From assembly GCA_022865865.1 (NCBI GenBank), contig JALHTN010000316.1:1-37909 (forward strand): DNA of 37,909 bases. Reading direction: 5' to 3'. The notes below the pieces were generated by a model, which worked only from the letters and a program-made list of their open reading frames with translations, was not told the origin of the DNA and searched no databases. Origin of the DNA: Anaerolineales bacterium. GTDB lineage: Bacteria > Chloroflexota > Anaerolineae > Anaerolineales > UBA4823. Both the position numbers and the translations under genes were made by a program. Positions 24,447-34,271 of the stretch are shown here, in pieces (position 1 is the stretch's first letter; every line of letters starts with the position of its first letter).

Positions 24447-25907
24447 TTAAATCAAACCAACCTCAGCATTGTATTCGTCAATCACGGCATCAATTTCTGC
24501 CACCTGATTCTGAATATTGGTCCAATAATCTTGCTGATACCACTGGGCCATGATTTCCTCGTAGGTTTTTCCTTGCTGCTCAACCCAGGTGAAGTACTTC
24601 AAATTGTGGATTCTGCGGCGTTCAATATAACTGAGCTCGATCAGATTATCTGTGGTAACACCTTGGAGGTATCTGGCATAATCGGCAGCTGCATTTATCT
24701 TACTGTATTCGCCATACTCCGCATGCATTTCGGTTAGTCGACTGCCGTAAAGCTCCATAGAATCAGTAAGTATCGTTAATACGATATCATTGTCACCCAG
24801 TTCATAATATTTCGCAAATTTGATCGCCGAAAGCATGTTTGAAATGCCTGAAAAACCAAGTAAATCGAGCTGTTGAACGAACTGCTCAGGTACGCCTTGG
24901 GAGACCAGATAAGCACGACCGGCAGGTTCATTGAACAAACGTGCCAGATTCACCACTGCGTTATCATCAATAGCCACAACCAGGTCTGTGTTCTTTACAT
25001 TGTGTACCCAGGGCACATGCTTATCGCCAATGCCTTCGATGCGGTGTGAGCCGAACCCATTTTCCAGTAAAGTAGGACATTGTAAAGCTTCGCTGGCGAC
25101 GATTTTGCTGCCTGGGAAGGCCTGCTTCAAATAATCCCCGCTGGCGATCGTCCCTGCGGATCCGGTTGCTGAAGCCATGCCGCGGTAGTTATCCTTTGAT
25201 CCCATCACCTTTTGCAGGACTTCCTCCATGGCGTGACCTGTGACGTCATAATGCCAGAGATAATTACCGAACTCGTCAAATTGGTTGAAGATCATCAATT
25301 CCTCACCTGACGCTCGTAATTCCCAGCATTTATCAAATATCTCTTTTACATTTGATTCACTGCCTGGGGTCGCAATTACTTCTCCAGCAATTTCTGCCAA
25401 CCAATCAAATCTCTCTTGACTCATCCCCTCAGGTAAGATAGCAATCGATTGGCAGGAAAGCAAAGCGGAGTCATAGGCACCACCCCGACAGTAATTCCCG
25501 GTTGATGGCCAAACAGCTTTTTGGGTTGTCGGATCAAATTGTCCTGTAACGAGACGAGGCACTAGGCATCCGAATGCTGCGCCAACTTTATGTGCACCTG
25601 TCGGGAACCACTTGCCCACCAGGGCGATGATTCTGGCCTCTGTCCCAGTCAGGCTTGAAGGGAATTCAATAAAATTCACTCCATCAAACCCACCCCCTGA
25701 GAGGATAGGCTCATTCTTCCATGTAATTCGAAACAGATTTTCCGGCTTAAGATCCCATAACCCGATACTCGCCAAAGACTGCTTGATCGAATTTGGGGTC
25801 AAAGCAGGGTTCTTCATCTGTGCAAAGGATGGTATTACAATATTCTGTTCCCTTGCACGCGTAATCCCACGTTCACGTGCCTCTTGCTGAATTGTTAAAT
25901 CAATCAT
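24447..25907 (-). CDS. TrpB/cysteine-synthase-fold PLP enzyme of unknown substrate
   Basis: 486 aa. PTGAHKVGAAFGC carries the likely Schiff-base Lys, as in the TrpB motif TGAHK. A glycine-rich phosphate-binding turn appears in MASATGSAGTIASGD, and the N-terminal third has WPSTGNYCRGGAYDSALL, likely substrate-pocket residues. A C-terminal acidic, helical tail of about 100 residues follows. It lacks the PSGSFKDR-type motif of threonine synthase and cysteine synthase, so it is not simply one of those, and no trpA or other tryptophan gene is nearby. AGAGGT lies seven bases before the ATG. Reaction probably a beta- or gamma-elimination or replacement. Confidence 0.85.
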   Translation of the reverse strand: MIDLTIQQEARERGITRAREQNIVIPSFAQMKNPALTPNSIKQSLASIGLWDLKPENLFRITWKNEPILSGGGFDGVNFIEFPSSLTGTEARIIALVGKWFPTGAHKVGAAFGCLVPRLVTGQFDPTTQKAVWPSTGNYCRGGAYDSALLSCQSIAILPEGMSQERFDWLAEIAGEVIATPGSESNVKEIFDKCWELRASGEELMIFNQFDEFGNYLWHYDVTGHAMEEVLQKVMGSKDNYRGMASATGSAGTIASGDYLKQAFPGSKIVASEALQCPTLLENGFGSHRIEGIGDKHVPWVHNVKNTDLVVAIDDNAVVNLARLFNEPAGRAYLVSQGVPEQFVQQLDLLGFSGISNMLSAIKFAKYYELGDNDIVLTILTDSMELYGSRLTEMHAEYGEYSKINAAADYARYLQGVTTDNLIELSYIERRRIHNLKYFTWVEQQGKTYEEIMAQWYQQDYWTNIQNQVAEIDAVIDEYNAEVGLI

Positions 25908-25953
25908 TTCATACCTCTACATTTATGGATAATATTCAGATCTGGAGCAGCCA

Positions 25954-26898
25954 TTAGTCATCCATCTCCTCTGGTGCCTCCAGAACAATATACAAAGGTC
26001 TCCCTTTGGCTTCATCATACAAACGTCCGATATACTCGCCCAGGATTCCCAGTGAGATCAATTGAGCGCCTCCCAAGAACAGGACCGCGATCAAGGTAGT
26101 CGCCTGACCCAGCAATGGGGTCTGAGTCCCCCACAAGCGGATGGCGATCACAACTGGTATGGACAAGATGCTCAATCCGGCTGCGACGAAGCCAATATAG
26201 GTGGCCAATTGGAGCGGGAAATAAGAAAAACTGGTTACCGCATTGATCGCCAGACGGGACATTTTCCTGAAAGGATATTTTGTCTCTCCGATCTGCCTGG
26301 CTGCCCGGCGATAGGGTACCCCGGTTTGGCGAAATCCCACCCAGGAAGACATGCCTCGCAGGAAGCGGTGTTTCTCCCGCATTTGGTTCAGGACATTGAC
26401 CACCATTCGATCCAATAAACGAAAATCTCCAGCATCCAGGGGGATTTTCACATCCGTGATGCTGGATATTAATCGATAAAAAAGTGAGGCAGTAAATAGT
26501 TTGAACCAACTCTCCCCTTCTCGTTCCTCCCTGACCGCATAAACTACCTGGTAACCTTCTTTCCACTTGGCGATCAGATCCAGGATCAATTCCGGTGGAT
26601 CTTGTAAATCTGAATCGATAATTACCACTGCATCACCACGGCTGTAATCCAAACCTGCAGTAACCGCGATCTGGTGCCCAAAATTGCGAGCGAAAATTAC
26701 TGGTTTCACCCTCGAATCCTGACTCGCGTAATTGCGGATCAATTCTGCTGAATCATCCGTTGATCCATCATTAACCAGAATTATCTCCCATGGTTCGCCA
26801 GTCGATTCTAATACCTCTTTCAAGCGGCGATACAAATCCGGGAGATTGCCAGATTCGTTGAATATCGGGGCGATGATTGAATAAACAGGTTTCGGCAT
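25954..26898 (-). CDS. GT2 family glycosyltransferase with two C-terminal membrane helices (GtrB/DPM-like)
   Basis: 314 aa. The N-terminal Rossmann-like GT-A domain shows the nucleotide-sugar-binding start ([14 protein letters not shown], then [13 protein letters not shown]), the DxD-containing [12 protein letters not shown] and the [12 protein letters not shown] region. Residues about 235-300 form two membrane helices, as in GtrB and bacterial polyprenyl-phosphate glycosyltransferases, which move a hexose from UDP- or GDP-sugar to polyprenyl phosphate on the inner face of the membrane. No clear ribosome-binding site is seen. The neighbours (PLP enzymes) do not suggest a shared pathway. Confidence 0.93.
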   Translation of the reverse strand: MPKPVYSIIAPIFNESGNLPDLYRRLKEVLESTGEPWEIILVNDGSTDDSAELIRNYASQDSRVKPVIFARNFGHQIAVTAGLDYSRGDAVVIIDSDLQDPPELILDLIAKWKEGYQVVYAVREEREGESWFKLFTASLFYRLISSITDVKIPLDAGDFRLLDRMVVNVLNQMREKHRFLRGMSSWVGFRQTGVPYRRAARQIGETKYPFRKMSRLAINAVTSFSYFPLQLATYIGFVAAGLSILSIPVVIAIRLWGTQTPLLGQATTLIAVLFLGGAQLISLGILGEYIGRLYDEAKGRPLYIVLEAPEEMDD

Positions 26899-26961
26899 AA
26901 TAATTCAGAGCTTAATGAATTTACAACTCGGATATCAACAGAGCAGTGCAAAGTTCTGTGA

Positions 26962-28206
26962 TCAGCTTAGCGCTTTTTCTACGGCACTCAAGGTTGGTTC
27001 AATGATCAAAGCTGGTGAAACAGCTGCCATGGCTGCTTTCACATCTTTCAATCCGCTGCCGGTATTAAGCACCAACACCGGAACAGTGCTGTTGATAATT
27101 CCCTGGTTGAGCGCTTTTTGGAGACCGGCATAGGCAGCCGCGCCAGCTGGCTCAGCAAAAATGCCGACCCGACCAAGATCAGGGATAGCAGCCATAATCT
27201 CCTTATCGCTGACAGTGATGTAGGCGCCATCAGTTTGTCTGGCAGCTCGTACGGCGCGCACACCATCCCTTGGTAAATCAACCGATATACTGTCAGCCAA
27301 TGTATCAGCAGAAACTGGGTGGATTTGCTCATCTCCTGCCAGGTAAGTGTTGGCGATAGCTGCGGAACCCTCAGATTGAACCCCAAATATACGCGGCATC
27401 TGTTCCAGCCAACCAATCTCAAGCAAATCCTTAAAACCCTTATGCAGGCCAGAGATGATGTTCCCATCACCAACTGATACAAAAACTGCAAGTGGTTCAT
27501 TAAAGGAGTTAGGATAGATTAACTGCTCCCAAATCTCCAGGGCAGCGGTTTTCTTGCCTTCAAGGGTAAACGGATTGTAACCCGTGTTGCGGCAATACCA
27601 GCCAAACTCATTGGCAGCCTGAATTGAAAGATCAAAAGCCTGGTCGTAATTTCCATCTACCAGCAAAACTGTTGCTTGATAAATTAAAAGTTGAGCGACT
27701 TTCGCCGGCGGAGCCGTGCGAGGGGCGAAGATGACTGCTTTTTGATCAACTGCAGCTGCCATTCCTGCTAATGCCGCACCGGCATTCCCGGTTGATGCAG
27801 TTACCACCACTTCAGCGCCAATCTCCTTTGCCCGGACAACAACCACTGCACTGGCGCGATCTTTCAGGGAAGCTGTGGGATTACGGCTCTCATCTTTTAC
27901 CCAAAAGTAAGTTAATCCCAATGCCTGCTTCAATTTTTCTGGTGAATAAATAGGTGTCCATCCGACAGATTTAATCGGTGTCGCAAGATCTGGCTCTTCA
28001 TGGACTGGGAGCAATGCCAGATAACGCCATAATGATTCTTCCCGAGAATTAAACAGCGAATCTAAGGATAAATCTTGTTGGAGAGCAGAGTAATCATAAA
28101 TGATATCAAGATTACCACCATCATTTGGGCAAACGTAAACTACTTCATCAGGCTGATATTCACTGCTGCACAGCGAGCACTGGTAACCAAGAAATTTATG
28201 TTTCAC
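26962..28206 (-). CDS. thrC: Threonine synthase
   Basis: 414 aa with a GTG start overlapping the stop of the upstream ABC ATPase gene as GTGA. The fold-type II PLP motif [12 protein letters not shown] carries the Schiff-base Lys, [15 protein letters not shown] is the phosphate-binding loop, and [10 protein letters not shown] is near the end. A short Cys-rich N-terminal stretch ([22 protein letters not shown]) looks like a small zinc-ribbon-type element. The enzyme makes threonine from O-phosphohomoserine. thrA/thrB/hom are not in the window. Coupling to a nucleoside-type transporter ATPase is unexpected; other fold-type II reactions on a similar substrate cannot be excluded. Confidence 0.85.
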   Translation of the reverse strand: MKHKFLGYQCSLCSSEYQPDEVVYVCPNDGGNLDIIYDYSALQQDLSLDSLFNSREESLWRYLALLPVHEEPDLATPIKSVGWTPIYSPEKLKQALGLTYFWVKDESRNPTASLKDRASAVVVVRAKEIGAEVVVTASTGNAGAALAGMAAAVDQKAVIFAPRTAPPAKVAQLLIYQATVLLVDGNYDQAFDLSIQAANEFGWYCRNTGYNPFTLEGKKTAALEIWEQLIYPNSFNEPLAVFVSVGDGNIISGLHKGFKDLLEIGWLEQMPRIFGVQSEGSAAIANTYLAGDEQIHPVSADTLADSISVDLPRDGVRAVRAARQTDGAYITVSDKEIMAAIPDLGRVGIFAEPAGAAAYAGLQKALNQGIINSTVPVLVLNTGSGLKDVKAAMAAVSPALIIEPTLSAVEKALS

Positions 28207-29771
28207 TCTGCTAATTCTCCGGCCTGTGGTTGAACTCCGGCCATCATTAAACCCAACTGCTCGGGGGTAGCCTGCTCGGTGATCACCTCACCCATTATTT
28301 CCCCCTCATAAATCACAAGAATACGATCGGATAATGCCAAAACTTCATCTAGATCTTCAGATATTAATAATATTGCAGTTCCTTCAACACGCTGGTCCAT
28401 TAACACCTGGTGGACATATTCCGTGGCGCCAACATCCAATCCACGTGTGGGTTGGGCAGCCACCACAACTTTCGGTTTTCGGGAAAGCTCTCGAGCAAGA
28501 AGCAGCTTCTGAATATTACCGCCCGATAAATTCTTAACCTGTGTATCCTGGGAGGGAGTTTTTACGTTATATTGCTCGATTAATTCCTCAGACTGTCGGG
28601 AAATCGCCCGAAAGTTTAAGAAGCCACCCCGCGAGAAAGGTTTCTTATTATGGTCCCGCAAGATCAGGTTTTCGGCGACAGTAAATTCTTTGATCACACC
28701 GTCTACCATACGTTCTTCAGGAATATAAGATACCCCCTGGGCGATCACTTCTGCAGGAGAACTACCCGTAATATCTTTCTCGCCAACACGAACCGAACCT
28801 TTGGTGATTGGTCGCAGGCCATTTATCACCTGAGTCAATTCACGCTGCCCGTTTCCTGACACCCCTGCTACACCCAAAATCTCTCCTTCACGCAGATCAA
28901 AGCTGATTCCATGCAAACCAGGTGTGCCAAGATCATTGTCCGTCCAAACATCCCGGAGCGCCAGGTAAGTATTTTTTTGTACAACAAATTCCTTTTCTGG
29001 GTGGGCTTTTAGCTCACGACCCACCATCATCTGTGCAAGTTCGCCCTGGGTTACATCTCCGATTGGAACCTGACCAGCTACCCGGCCATCTCGCAGAACT
29101 GTGACCCGACTGCTGATATCCATCACCTCATGCAGCTTGTGGGAGATAAAAATTAGCGCGTGACCATCATTGACCATTTGCTTCAGGGTTATGAACAGCT
29201 CATTGACCTCCTGCGGTGTCAATACGGCGGTTGGTTCATCAAGGATCAGAAGGGCAGCACCTCGGTAAAGTGCTTTGATGATTTCAACCCGCTGCTGCTG
29301 ACCAACTGCCAGCTGCCAGACATAGGCTCCTGGATCGACTTCTAACCCATAGAGCTCTGCCAGCTGCACCACCCTAGCCGAAACCTTGTCCAGATCTGTC
29401 AGTACACCCCGTGAAGATGGCAGCCCTAGAGCCACATTTTCTGCGACAGTCAGGGTCGGAACCAGCATAAAATGCTGGTGGATCATGCCGATCCCGCATT
29501 GAATGGCATCATGCGGTGATTCGATCTTCACTTGTTGTCCATCGATGGCGATCTCGCCCTCCTCCGGTTGGTAAAGACCGTAGAGGACGCGCATCAGGGT
29601 AGATTTTCCAGCTCCATTCTCGCCCAACAATGCGTGCACTTCACCAGAACGGACATCAAAATCAACTTGATCGTTTGCCAGAACTCCAGGGAACCGTTTC
29701 GTGATCCCCCGCATTTCCATGTGGGAGATCCTGGGCTGCCCAGAAGGTAATAAACCCTTATCTTCGACCAT
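28203..29771 (-). CDS. Double-domain ABC ATPase of a BMP/nucleoside-type importer (set B)
   Basis: 522 aa with two ABC domains. The first has Walker [15 protein letters not shown], signature VGQQQRVEI and Walker [12 protein letters not shown]. The second has [14 protein letters not shown] as a degenerate Walker A, signature [15 protein letters not shown] and [11 protein letters not shown] in Walker B position. This is the YufO/NupO and RbsA-like architecture of CUT2/BMP importers, where the second site is often inactive. It follows the tandem binding-protein gene after a 116-base gap that holds two hairpins, and its stop overlaps the thrC start. Confidence 0.94.
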   Translation of the reverse strand: MVEDKGLLPSGQPRISHMEMRGITKRFPGVLANDQVDFDVRSGEVHALLGENGAGKSTLMRVLYGLYQPEEGEIAIDGQQVKIESPHDAIQCGIGMIHQHFMLVPTLTVAENVALGLPSSRGVLTDLDKVSARVVQLAELYGLEVDPGAYVWQLAVGQQQRVEIIKALYRGAALLILDEPTAVLTPQEVNELFITLKQMVNDGHALIFISHKLHEVMDISSRVTVLRDGRVAGQVPIGDVTQGELAQMMVGRELKAHPEKEFVVQKNTYLALRDVWTDNDLGTPGLHGISFDLREGEILGVAGVSGNGQRELTQVINGLRPITKGSVRVGEKDITGSSPAEVIAQGVSYIPEERMVDGVIKEFTVAENLILRDHNKKPFSRGGFLNFRAISRQSEELIEQYNVKTPSQDTQVKNLSGGNIQKLLLARELSRKPKVVVAAQPTRGLDVGATEYVHQVLMDQRVEGTAILLISEDLDEVLALSDRILVIYEGEIMGEVITEQATPEQLGLMMAGVQPQAGELAE

Positions 29772-29799
29772 AGATTGATTCCGGTAATCTCGTAATTGG

Positions 29800-29832
29800 G
29801 CAGTTATGCGGGGTATAACCCCGCATAACTGC
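29800..29832 (-). promoter_or_regulatory. Long perfect hairpin between binding-protein and ATPase genes
   Basis: A perfect 15-base inverted repeat (GCAGTTATGCGGGGT and its complement) with a 3-base loop. No T-run follows on the - strand, so it is not a classical terminator. Such stems after binding-protein genes often protect the upstream mRNA and lower downstream expression; that role is inference. Confidence 0.7.
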
Positions 29833-29853
29833 CGTAAAGTCTTCTCTGCTCAA

Positions 29854-29875
29854 ATCAAAACATTATTGTTTTGAT
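29854..29875 (-). promoter_or_regulatory. Second hairpin before the ATPase gene
   Basis: Nine-base arms (ATCAAAACA at 29854-29862 and TGTTTTGAT at 29867-29875, + strand reading) with a 4-base loop, directly after the binding-protein stop. AT-rich and weaker than the hairpin beside it. Confidence 0.55.
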
Positions 29876-29887
29876 CTGAAAAGTCTC

Positions 29888-32068
29888 TCACTCGCTCGGG
29901 CCGGTCATACCCAGTATGAGCTGCGGCAGATACCAAACTTGTTCATCGCTGGCGATACTCCCGGCGGGGACATATTCCGAGCTATCCTGGAGGAAGATCG
30001 GTCCAGTCCAGACATTCGCATCCTCGGAAGCAAGGCTGGCAATGAATTCATCCAGTAAAGCCTGATTCTCTGCAGGCATACCAGGGCCATTCACCCATCC
30101 AACTGCAGTCTTGCTATTATCGGTCAAATCCTGCCAGTTGGGCGAGTTCCAATCCCAGGATTGAGCCCAGGTGCCGGTGCCTACTTGGGTGACAGTGTCC
30201 AGGTAAGATGGACCCCAATTGAAATAAGGCACACCTAAGCAGATCTCTGGTGCGCTCTCGCAAGCGCCTTCGAAATCATAAGGAACGGACCATACTGCGA
30301 CACCTTGCGCAGCACGCTGTCCAGTCACATCGATACCTTCGGTTGTGTCAATGCCGCTCAATACCACATCCACCCCATTGTCTAAGAAGCTATTCGTCAC
30401 TTCTGTCGGATCTAGGGTTACGCCGGGGATATTGAACCAGAATCCGATCCAGGTTACGGTGAACTCGAGATCATCCGGGTTCATCCCGCGCACGTTCTCG
30501 TAGCAGTACTGGGCACCAAGGTAAGCTGAAGAAGCCAATCGACGGGTTTCATAGTTGATTAATGGTCCCAGATAACCGATTTTGCCGGTTTCAGTCTGCA
30601 GCGCAGCTGCACAACCTGCAATGGCCTTCATATCTTCCATGCGTCCCATGATGTTACCCAGGTTAGCAGGTGCCTCTCCGGTGAGCGCATCGTCACCCGA
30701 GATATTGACAAATGTTACATCTGGGTATTTTTCCGCCACGCCGAGCGTGTCTTCCTCAAACTCATCAGAGGTGGTAAAGACCAATGTTGTCCCTTCTGCC
30801 ACCATATCATCGACTACACCTTCCAATGTGGCTTCCGGTTTGTCAGCAGGATTCAGCGATTCAAAAACAATCATTCGTGAACCTGGGAGCATCTCTTCTA
30901 CGTAAAGCCCACCTTCATGATGAGCCTGGCTCCAGCCATGGTCGTTCTTGGGACCAACTAGAACCAACCCAAAGGTGACCGGTTCAGCTTCAACCTCGGG
31001 TTCTGAAGGAGGAGCTTCACCAATAACAATTGAGCCATCGATGATCCCCTGGACAGTCTCATCAGCCATGGCTTTCACATCGGCAGGGAGATCATAGGCG
31101 TCGTTGTAGTCCATCACCAAGCCGCCGTTAGCCAGCGTCAGGGCAAAAGATTCGCCGCCCAGCTTGCCAGATTTAACGTTGCTGATGATCTCGTCGAGCA
31201 CAACAGTCCAATCGTAGACCTGGTTGGCCACGACCACGTCAGGTGCCAGGCTGGTTTGGCTGGATTGAGTACCATACCAGGCAACACCACTTTGTTCAGC
31301 CACACCGATTGCGCCAACGACCATTTGGGCAGTTCCAGTCAGTTGGTCCGCTCCCGCTTGGACATGTGTTTCTGCCGCAGCAGAAGCGAGCGCTACATCA
31401 CTGAAGGAACCAATGTAACTAACATTGGTATCCACATTCGCATTGGTTGCTGCCGCTCCGGCGCGAAAGCCATCCACATACAGCTTGGCATCACCGGTTT
31501 CGATCGGACCGACCACGCCGAGTACCCCGGATTCCGATAAGGAGGCGGCGATCACGCCGTTCACATAACCACCCTCTTCGGAGCGGGCTTCATAAGCGTA
31601 GACATTGTTGATACCTTGGTCTACGAATGTGTCAACTGTCGTTCCCCATGCAAAGCTGGTTTCCGGAAAATCTGGAGCCAGCTCTTGCAGTGAACCACCA
31701 TACTGTGAACCATGCGCGATAACCAGGTTGTATCCCTGGCTGGCATAGTCACGTAATGCCGAGGCGGCATCGTCGACGACGAACACGCCTTCTGAGTAAT
31801 CGAACTCGAAATTCCCAGAACCCATTTCACTTTTAATAGCATTCAGTGCATCATACATGCTCTGGCTGAATGCCAGGTCATTGATCGCACTCGGCATTAC
31901 AACAGCTACTCGGAATGGACCTTCTTGCTCTGGCGGTGGTTGTTCTTCACCACCCGCTTCAGTTTCAACGGGTTCTGCTGGTGTTTCCTCGGTGGGAGTT
32001 GCTCCACCGCAGGCGCTGACCAGCAGCACGATCAGCAGTACTAAACTTAACCACTTAAAGTTTTTCAT
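29888..32068 (-). CDS. Tandem (two-domain) BMP-family substrate-binding lipoprotein
   Basis: 726 aa, about twice the usual 340-380. The ATG at 32068 has GGAG upstream; an ATG three codons earlier is possible. A signal peptide ends in LVSAC (lipobox Cys20), followed by a Pro/Glu/Thr linker, a first BMP domain at about 51-350 (FRVAVVMPSAINDLAFSQSM, LVIAHGSQYGGS, YVDGFRAGA), a Pro/Glu linker near 351-363, and a second BMP domain at about 364-726 (FGLVLVGPKNDHGWSQAHHE, LVFTTSDEFEE, GKIGYLGPL). BMP-type proteins (BmpA, PnrA, NupN) bind nucleosides outside the membrane. The domains differ from each other clearly, so this is not a recent duplication. It is the only binding protein among two permease sets. 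Confidence 0.93.
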   Translation of the reverse strand: MKNFKWLSLVLLIVLLVSACGGATPTEETPAEPVETEAGGEEQPPPEQEGPFRVAVVMPSAINDLAFSQSMYDALNAIKSEMGSGNFEFDYSEGVFVVDDAASALRDYASQGYNLVIAHGSQYGGSLQELAPDFPETSFAWGTTVDTFVDQGINNVYAYEARSEEGGYVNGVIAASLSESGVLGVVGPIETGDAKLYVDGFRAGAAATNANVDTNVSYIGSFSDVALASAAAETHVQAGADQLTGTAQMVVGAIGVAEQSGVAWYGTQSSQTSLAPDVVVANQVYDWTVVLDEIISNVKSGKLGGESFALTLANGGLVMDYNDAYDLPADVKAMADETVQGIIDGSIVIGEAPPSEPEVEAEPVTFGLVLVGPKNDHGWSQAHHEGGLYVEEMLPGSRMIVFESLNPADKPEATLEGVVDDMVAEGTTLVFTTSDEFEEDTLGVAEKYPDVTFVNISGDDALTGEAPANLGNIMGRMEDMKAIAGCAAALQTETGKIGYLGPLINYETRRLASSAYLGAQYCYENVRGMNPDDLEFTVTWIGFWFNIPGVTLDPTEVTNSFLDNGVDVVLSGIDTTEGIDVTGQRAAQGVAVWSVPYDFEGACESAPEICLGVPYFNWGPSYLDTVTQVGTGTWAQSWDWNSPNWQDLTDNSKTAVGWVNGPGMPAENQALLDEFIASLASEDANVWTGPIFLQDSSEYVPAGSIASDEQVWYLPQLILGMTGPSE

Positions 32069-32151
32069 TTTCTCCATCCTTTATAAATATTAATATCCCA
32101 TGCGGGATTGGCAACCTGAATAGAGCTGTTCATATATCTGTTCGGTAGCAT
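32065..32151 (-). other. Possible leader ORF coupled to the binding-protein start
   Basis: A 28-codon frame from an ATG at 32151 ends in TGA that overlaps the lipoprotein ATG at 32068 (ATGA). It lies next to a near-perfect Shine-Dalgarno, AAGGAGGTGA at 32160-32151, which stands 83 bases from the lipoprotein ATG. The spacing to this ORF's ATG is only two bases, short for good initiation, and an overlapping 24-codon ORF starts at 32164. Coding status is unproven. Confidence 0.25.
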
Positions 32152-32197
32152 CACCTCCTTTCATTTTCGTACTTGGGATTACTTCAAATGATGATAA

Positions 32198-33130
32198 CTA
32201 GCCACCACGCTCATAAGGTTTTGTCAGCGCTGAAGGTGGGCGTACACGCTGCACCGCAATGACCAGGGCCAGAATGGTGAGCACATAGGGCATCATCACC
32301 GCGAAATCCGATGGAATAGGGATATTAAGCACCTGGACCCAGAGTTGTAAGGCATTGACCATGCTGAAGATCAAGGCTCCAACCAGGACCCCTACCGGGC
32401 GCCAACCACCGAAATAGACCAGGGCCACGGCGATAAACCCGATACCGCTGGTCAAATTCTGCTGAAAAACATTCAATAATGCTATGGAGAGGGACGCGCC
32501 TGCTATCCCGGACATGACACCACCAAATATTTGGGTGAAGTATCTCACCCCGCTGACACTCACACCCAATGTATCTGCGGCTTCAGGATTCTCCCCAACC
32601 GCGCGAATCTTCAATCCCAGGGTGGTTTTCCCCAAAACAAACCAGGATATCGGCACCATCAGATAGGCAATATAGACCAGTAAATTTTGTTGAAACAATA
32701 TTTCACCAATAATGGGGATATCACTCAAAAAAGGGATATGAAGCGAGGAAAAACCACTGACCGTTTCCACCGAACCCAGGATTTTCTGAAACAGCAGTTC
32801 GCTCATCCCGAGTCCAAACAAGTATACTCCAATACCGCTGATTCCCTGTTCCGCCTTGAGGGTGACATTAATGACTGCCACGATCAGACCCATGATCCCC
32901 CCCACGATAATGGCAGCTAGGAGACCGTACCAGAGGTTCTCTGTGATGAAGGTCGTGTAGAAAGCCGCAAAAGCACCCAGCAGCATAATACCTTCCACAC
33001 CCAGATTCAGCACACCGCTCTTTTGTCCAAAAGTCTCTCCGAGGGAGGCAAATAGATAGGGTGTTGCCAGGCGGATGCCTTGGGTCAGGATTCCTACCAA
33101 CACGGTTGTTGTGAATAGCTCAGCTATCAA
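32198..33130 (-). CDS. ABC permease, NupQ/YufQ-type (set B)
   Basis: 310 aa, about 8-9 membrane helices. The start LFTTTVLVGILTQGIRLATPYLFA and the segment LNLGVEGIMLLGAFAAF, with the conserved GVEG near a helix start, are typical of the shorter permease in BMP-type nucleoside importers. Its start overlaps the stop of the longer permease of the same set (33127-34260) by four bases. It is followed by the binding-protein gene after 129 bases. Pairs with the longer permease to form one transmembrane channel. Confidence 0.92.
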   Translation of the reverse strand: MIAELFTTTVLVGILTQGIRLATPYLFASLGETFGQKSGVLNLGVEGIMLLGAFAAFYTTFITENLWYGLLAAIIVGGIMGLIVAVINVTLKAEQGISGIGVYLFGLGMSELLFQKILGSVETVSGFSSLHIPFLSDIPIIGEILFQQNLLVYIAYLMVPISWFVLGKTTLGLKIRAVGENPEAADTLGVSVSGVRYFTQIFGGVMSGIAGASLSIALLNVFQQNLTSGIGFIAVALVYFGGWRPVGVLVGALIFSMVNALQLWVQVLNIPIPSDFAVMMPYVLTILALVIAVQRVRPPSALTKPYERGG

Positions 33131-34260
33131 GTTGGCACCTCCGCTTCAGAAGATGCGGTCATTTCACTGACAACCTCCGCTTCCTGGCGGCGAGCCAAAC
33201 GCCGCCGCCAATAATCCGCACTGACAACAAAAACTACCACCAGCCCGTTTAGAGCGATGATAAAGGAGGATGGTACCTGCATAACCCGTTGGAGTTTGTT
33301 GGCTCCCACGATCAGCGCACCGAAGAGGAAGGAAGCCGGGATTGCCCCCAATGGATGCAGCTGTCCAAAGAGAGCAACAACGATGCCGTTAAATCCTGCG
33401 CTGCCTGTGAATCCTGTCGCCGAACCATCGGTAAACATTCTATGATGCAGTCCATAAATCTGAATTGCACCCGCTAACCCACAAAATGCACCACTCAGCA
33501 GTAAGGATAAGACGATATGGCGGGGGACATTGATGCCAGCATAACGAGATGCATTGGGATTGAGACCCACCGCACGTATGCGGTAACCAACGACCGTGCG
33601 CCATAAGAATATGAACACCAGGAAAGCAGCAATGATCGCCAATGCTGTTCCTAAATGCAAGCGAGTGGGAACCAGGCGCGGCAGATCAAAGGCCGCGCTT
33701 AGCCGAGCTGTCTGTGGAATTCTAGAGGCAGCTTCCAGCTGCACCGGGTCAATCATCGGTTCATGCAGCAGATAGTTCATCCCCTGTACCGCAATGGCGT
33801 TCATCATGATCGTACTCAGGATCTCATTGACATTAAAGTACGCCTTCAAAAAACCTGGTATGGCACCCCAGGCTCCGCCGGCGATAAACCCGGTGATTAA
33901 CGCCAAGGTAATAACCAAATATCCTGGCAAATCAGGAAAGCTGAGACCAATTAATGTCGCACCCAGGGCGCCTAGAATCAGCTGCCCTTCGCCTCCGATG
34001 TTGATCACCCCACCCCGGAAGGCAATACATATTCCCAAGGCAACCAACAATAATGGTGTGGCTTTGACCAGCGTATCAGCAAAAGCATTTGTGCTGCCAA
34101 ATGCTCCTTCCAATAGAGCGCCATAAGCCTCAACAGGATTGGCGTCAAAAGCCATCAACATGACAGCACCAACTCCCAGTGCTGCTAAGGTAGCCAGGAA
34201 CGGCAGAAAAATATCAAATGCCCGCCATACTTTGGGATGTTTAGCAAAGTATTCTTGCAT
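33127..34260 (-). CDS. ABC permease, NupP/YufP-type (set B)
   Basis: 377 aa, about nine membrane helices with an N-terminal cytoplasmic stretch. VEAYGALLEGAFGS and FRGGVINIGGEGQLILGALGA (read in two blocks) are typical of the longer permease of BMP-type importers. The C-terminus is charged and polar (RRRLARRQEAEVVSEM). It follows set A's second permease after 11 bases, placing the two sets next to each other in the same orientation. Confidence 0.92.
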   Translation of the reverse strand: MQEYFAKHPKVWRAFDIFLPFLATLAALGVGAVMLMAFDANPVEAYGALLEGAFGSTNAFADTLVKATPLLLVALGICIAFRGGVINIGGEGQLILGALGATLIGLSFPDLPGYLVITLALITGFIAGGAWGAIPGFLKAYFNVNEILSTIMMNAIAVQGMNYLLHEPMIDPVQLEAASRIPQTARLSAAFDLPRLVPTRLHLGTALAIIAAFLVFIFLWRTVVGYRIRAVGLNPNASRYAGINVPRHIVLSLLLSGAFCGLAGAIQIYGLHHRMFTDGSATGFTGSAGFNGIVVALFGQLHPLGAIPASFLFGALIVGANKLQRVMQVPSSFIIALNGLVVVFVVSADYWRRRLARRQEAEVVSEMTASSEAEVPT

Positions 34261-34271
34261 AATCTAAGGAA

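Noticed and set aside
26015..26566. 183-aa frame inside the glycosyltransferase gene
   Set aside because: Same-strand shadow of a well-supported GT2 gene.
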